A DNA stretch of 7,479 nucleotides from Sphingobacterium sp. UBA1575 (GTDB lineage Bacteria > Bacteroidota > Bacteroidia > Sphingobacteriales > Sphingobacteriaceae). This document shows positions 5,078-7,479 of this stretch, in pieces (the stretch's first letter is position 1; every line of letters begins with the position of its first letter). The notes under the pieces were generated by a model that did no database searches, was not told where the DNA came from, and worked only from the letters and a program-made list of their open reading frames with translations. The stretch is from assembly GCA_002322865.1 (NCBI GenBank), contig DCOH01000046.1, positions 22,629 through 30,107 of the forward strand. The letters run 5' to 3'. The position numbers and the translations under genes were made by a program.

Positions 5078-7044
5078 TATTTAAGGAAGGTAAATGCAGT
5101 TCGCTGTTGTTGGATAATTCTGGAGAAAAATTCCTTCAGGTGGAAATATTCTTCGGGAGAATAAATGGGATGGTTCAGATTGGTAGTCTGTTGGACCATG
5201 ATCGAATTGCCTTCAATGGCAGAACGATAAACATAACGGGCAGCATTTTCTGGTAGGGATAGGGCCGTATTCTTAGGGCCATTATCTAATTTATAGCCTT
5301 CTGGAATCATGATGTTCACATTATACACTTCAGACATAGCCGCGCCCAAATCCACATGGTAGTTCCGTTCTTCCAATAAAAAGGGGTTTTTCGTCATCCT
5401 TTCAATCAGGATAGGGTTGATGACCAATCGATTTCCTTTCATGTTATCCTTCAGGTCCAATTCAAAATCCAATACTTCAATTAAATCTTTATCCAACGAG
5501 TCTATATTAGAGATTGTACTTTTAAGGATTTTGAAATCGGTGGTCTTCTCCATCAACTTTTCTTCGTATTCTTCATGACTTGGATATTCCGAGAAATCCT
5601 GTCTTTTTCTATAGGCATCCAATCCGCTTAACTGCGCTCTGATCGTACCGGTCAATTTCCCATCAGGACTGATGTTGCCAAGGATATTGAAAGTTTTTTT
5701 AGCTACAACCTCGTTTTTCAAAGGGACCCAATCTGATTTCCCTTTTCCATACATTGCACGGCCGCGATCATTGATCATGAGCAGAGAGAGCTGGCCAAAA
5801 GGCAAGAATTTGTTGGTCGCATCCAGTAGATAATCTTTTCCATCTATTTTAGCCAAACAGATGACCGCATTGAAATCGGCGTTTACAGGATAAATATAAC
5901 TCGGGATGCCTATATTACGTGTGGCTGTAATAACGGGATATGCTTCGATATCCATGGCATTCAATCCAGCTACAAGGCCTAAATTAACGTCAGCTATATT
6001 TCCTCTTTTATCTTCTAGGGCTTTCTTAACCCCAAATTCTGCGTATTTTCCAAAGTTTTTATTCCATACAATATTGCGCTGTAAGTAATTGTATAAGGCC
6101 TTTGCCTGATCAAGTTTGGTCTTATGATCCGCCATGATCTTGGCGTTGATGTCCTTGAATGGGCCTTTGCCTTTTGCTTGCCCACCAAAATCCTTATCAT
6201 TCAGCAATTCCGTGTCGATATTATCCCAAGTACGGGTGTAATTCTGTTTTGCACCGTTCGGATCGGTATAGGTCCTTAACTCAAATTCAATGGCAGAAAT
6301 ATAATTTACGGGTGCCAACATAAATGCTTCTTCCTTAAATGCAGGAATATCTTTCATGATGTAAGTCATCTTTGAACAGTCAAAGCGTGAACCATTCCAT
6401 AGGAAATGCTGGTTCAATACTTCCGATTTTTGACCCGACAATTGTTGATGTCCTTTCAAGGTAACATTATATTCAAAATTGGAGGGAATAACTGCAATAT
6501 ATTCACTGTAGAGATTGGGGATGGATCCTTGGAATCGCCAATCTTCAAAATGATGAACGAGCGGGGAATATTTTTTATAGGAATATTCAATAATGGAGTT
6601 CTCTTTGATGTTGGGTAGGGTAAATTTCGTGGTGTTATAGAACTCTGCCGTCTTCTCATTAAATATGTTTTTTCGTTGGAGTTCGGTTTCCTGGATCGTA
6701 TTATTTTCCAAGTTTAGGGTTCTGGCTTTGATTTCTGTTAGGTACTCCTCATTTGAACCTGATTTGTACAAAGGGATCTGCACGGTAGCATATTTATCGC
6801 CATCCTTATTTAAGATCTTTATCCGAACATTATAAGTATGAACAACCATCAATCTTCTTTCAGCATCTAATACTTCCAATTCTGTTCTTCCGTATTCATG
6901 CAGGATGATCGCATTGGCAGCAGTATCTATTTTTGAATGGTCTTTTCTGAATTCTTCCTGTTGGAGTTTGGGTAGGAAAGCATCTTGTCCATAGGTAATA
7001 CAGCATGCGAACAGCATACTAAGGCTAGTTAAAAGAAATCTCAT
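5077..7044 (-). CDS. Secreted DUF3857 / transglutaminase-fold protein lacking catalytic Cys and His (probable pseudoenzyme)
   Basis: This 655-residue protein begins with a signal peptide (MRFLLTSLSMLFACCITYG, likely cleaved before Gln20; LFAC is a poor lipobox). A DUF3857 beta domain covers about residues 60-230, a transglutaminase-like core about 300-420, and a beta-rich C-terminal domain the rest. Aligned by eye with its neighbour, the nucleophile motif GDCK becomes GNIA (348-351), so Ile350 replaces Cys; the His position in DFNAV is Ala393; only the Asp of YLLDAT (Asp408) remains. The fold around these sites is kept (DVNLGLVAGLNAMDIEAYPV), as if conserved for binding rather than catalysis. 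It is the first gene of a two-gene operon with the 636-residue protein. A possible -7 box TAAATTTA lies about 50 bp upstream of the ATG (7096-7103), one base off consensus. The ABC gene ends 118 bp upstream on the same strand. Confidence 0.87.
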   Translation of the reverse strand: MRFLLTSLSMLFACCITYGQDAFLPKLQQEEFRKDHSKIDTAANAIILHEYGRTELEVLDAERRLMVVHTYNVRIKILNKDGDKYATVQIPLYKSGSNEEYLTEIKARTLNLENNTIQETELQRKNIFNEKTAEFYNTTKFTLPNIKENSIIEYSYKKYSPLVHHFEDWRFQGSIPNLYSEYIAVIPSNFEYNVTLKGHQQLSGQKSEVLNQHFLWNGSRFDCSKMTYIMKDIPAFKEEAFMLAPVNYISAIEFELRTYTDPNGAKQNYTRTWDNIDTELLNDKDFGGQAKGKGPFKDINAKIMADHKTKLDQAKALYNYLQRNIVWNKNFGKYAEFGVKKALEDKRGNIADVNLGLVAGLNAMDIEAYPVITATRNIGIPSYIYPVNADFNAVICLAKIDGKDYLLDATNKFLPFGQLSLLMINDRGRAMYGKGKSDWVPLKNEVVAKKTFNILGNISPDGKLTGTIRAQLSGLDAYRKRQDFSEYPSHEEYEEKLMEKTTDFKILKSTISNIDSLDKDLIEVLDFELDLKDNMKGNRLVINPILIERMTKNPFLLEERNYHVDLGAAMSEVYNVNIMIPEGYKLDNGPKNTALSLPENAARYVYRSAIEGNSIMVQQTTNLNHPIYSPEEYFHLKEFFSRIIQQQRTAFTFLK

Positions 7045-7162
7045 AATAATTGATAATAATTAGTCTAAAGTACGCTGGTTAAACGAACTGTAGGTTAAAT
7101 TTAGTTTAATAATTTGTTTAAAAACCCACTGTTAAATTAAGCAAAAAATAGGAATTGGCAAA

Positions 7163-7479
7163 TTAAGATTCTAATAATTGCTTTTCATATAAGGAAGCAT
7201 ATTCTCCTTGTTGGTTAAGTAGCTGAGTATGCGTTCCTTGCTCGATTATTTTACCATCCTCTAAGACAAGGATATGATCTGCATTTTTAATAGTGGAAAT
7301 ACGGTGGGCAATGATGATGGAGGTTTTGCCTTCCATGATACGGCCCAGGTTATGGAGTATTTCTTCCTCAGTTTTGGTATCTACTGCCGAAAGACAGTCA
7401 TCGAAAATGAGGATCTTAGGATCTTTTACCAATGCCCGTGCGATGGAAACCCGTTGTTTCTGGCCTCCGGATAAGGTAA
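7163..7479 (-). CDS. ABC exporter ATP-binding domain, C-terminal fragment (5' end outside window)
   Basis: Only the last 104 residues are in the window; the frame stays open to the right edge. They hold the end of a nucleotide-binding domain: the signature LSGGQ (7460-7474), Walker B ILIFDD, the D-loop SAVD, and the switch histidine in IIIAHRIST (codon 7304-7306), then the usual LEDGKIIEQGTHTQLL and a short C-terminal helix. The wording SAVDTKTEEEIL is typical of fused permease-ATPase exporters (MsbA/MdlA/BmrC-like), so a six-helix membrane domain is expected upstream, outside the window. The residue after the Walker B Asp is Asp (7397-7399) where catalytic subunits have Glu. This marks the degenerate half of a heterodimeric exporter. 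No terminator is evident after the stop at 7163. The substrate cannot be inferred. Confidence 0.92.
   Translation of the reverse strand, partial: TLSGGQKQRVSIARALVKDPKILIFDDCLSAVDTKTEEEILHNLGRIMEGKTSIIIAHRISTIKNADHILVLEDGKIIEQGTHTQLLNQQGEYASLYEKQLLES

Noticed and set aside
7045..7162. Terminator or regulatory RNA between the ABC gene and the DUF3857 operon
   Set aside because: The stretch is A/T-rich with repeated TTAAAT-like words but forms no stable stem that I can find; only a weak possible -7 box is visible.
7274..7474. Plus-strand open frame opposite the ABC transporter fragment
   Set aside because: It is antisense to conserved LSGGQ, Walker B and H-loop codons.

Overview
The window looks like ordinary chromosome of a Bacteroidota member, most likely of the Sphingobacteriaceae (Sphingobacterium/Pedobacter type). 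The reasons are the low-to-moderate GC content, weak or absent Shine-Dalgarno sequences, perfect Bacteroidota-type -7 boxes (TAnnTTTG) in front of rplU and a tRNA gene, and two tandem DUF3857 proteins, a family common in this phylum. The genus is an inference, because no search could be run.

Layout, left to right. Positions 1-32 hold one arm of a palindromic dispersed repeat. A plus-strand pair follows: an ECF-type RNA polymerase sigma factor (134-637) that overlaps by 11 bp a four-helix membrane protein (627-1277), which is probably its regulator. Convergent to it is a minus-strand gene for a membrane protein with a C-terminal SRPBCC (START-like) domain. This gene is divergent from the plus-strand ribosomal operon rplU-rpmA (L21 and L27). 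The rplU promoter can be read directly from the sequence. A strong, A/T-flanked hairpin closes the ribosomal operon and can also serve the minus strand.

The rest of the window is on the minus strand. A tRNA-Ala(GGC) gene has its own promoter, placed across the end of the upstream protein gene. Before it in transcription order come two secreted DUF3857/transglutaminase-fold proteins whose stop and start codons share one base (TAATG). The first of the pair (655 aa) has lost the catalytic Cys and His. The second (636 aa) keeps Cys and His but has Glu where Asp is usual, so the pair looks like a pseudoenzyme with a probable enzyme. At the right edge lies the C-terminal end of an ABC exporter with a degenerate Walker B (Asp-Asp), the signature of one half of an asymmetric, heterodimeric exporter.

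Most of the window is housekeeping or common Bacteroidota accessory genes. I see no CRISPR array, insertion sequence, phage gene or clearly new system. The most interesting points are the active/inactive transglutaminase-fold pair, the compact promoter arrangements, the membrane-SRPBCC fusion and the sigma factor with a non-classical membrane partner.
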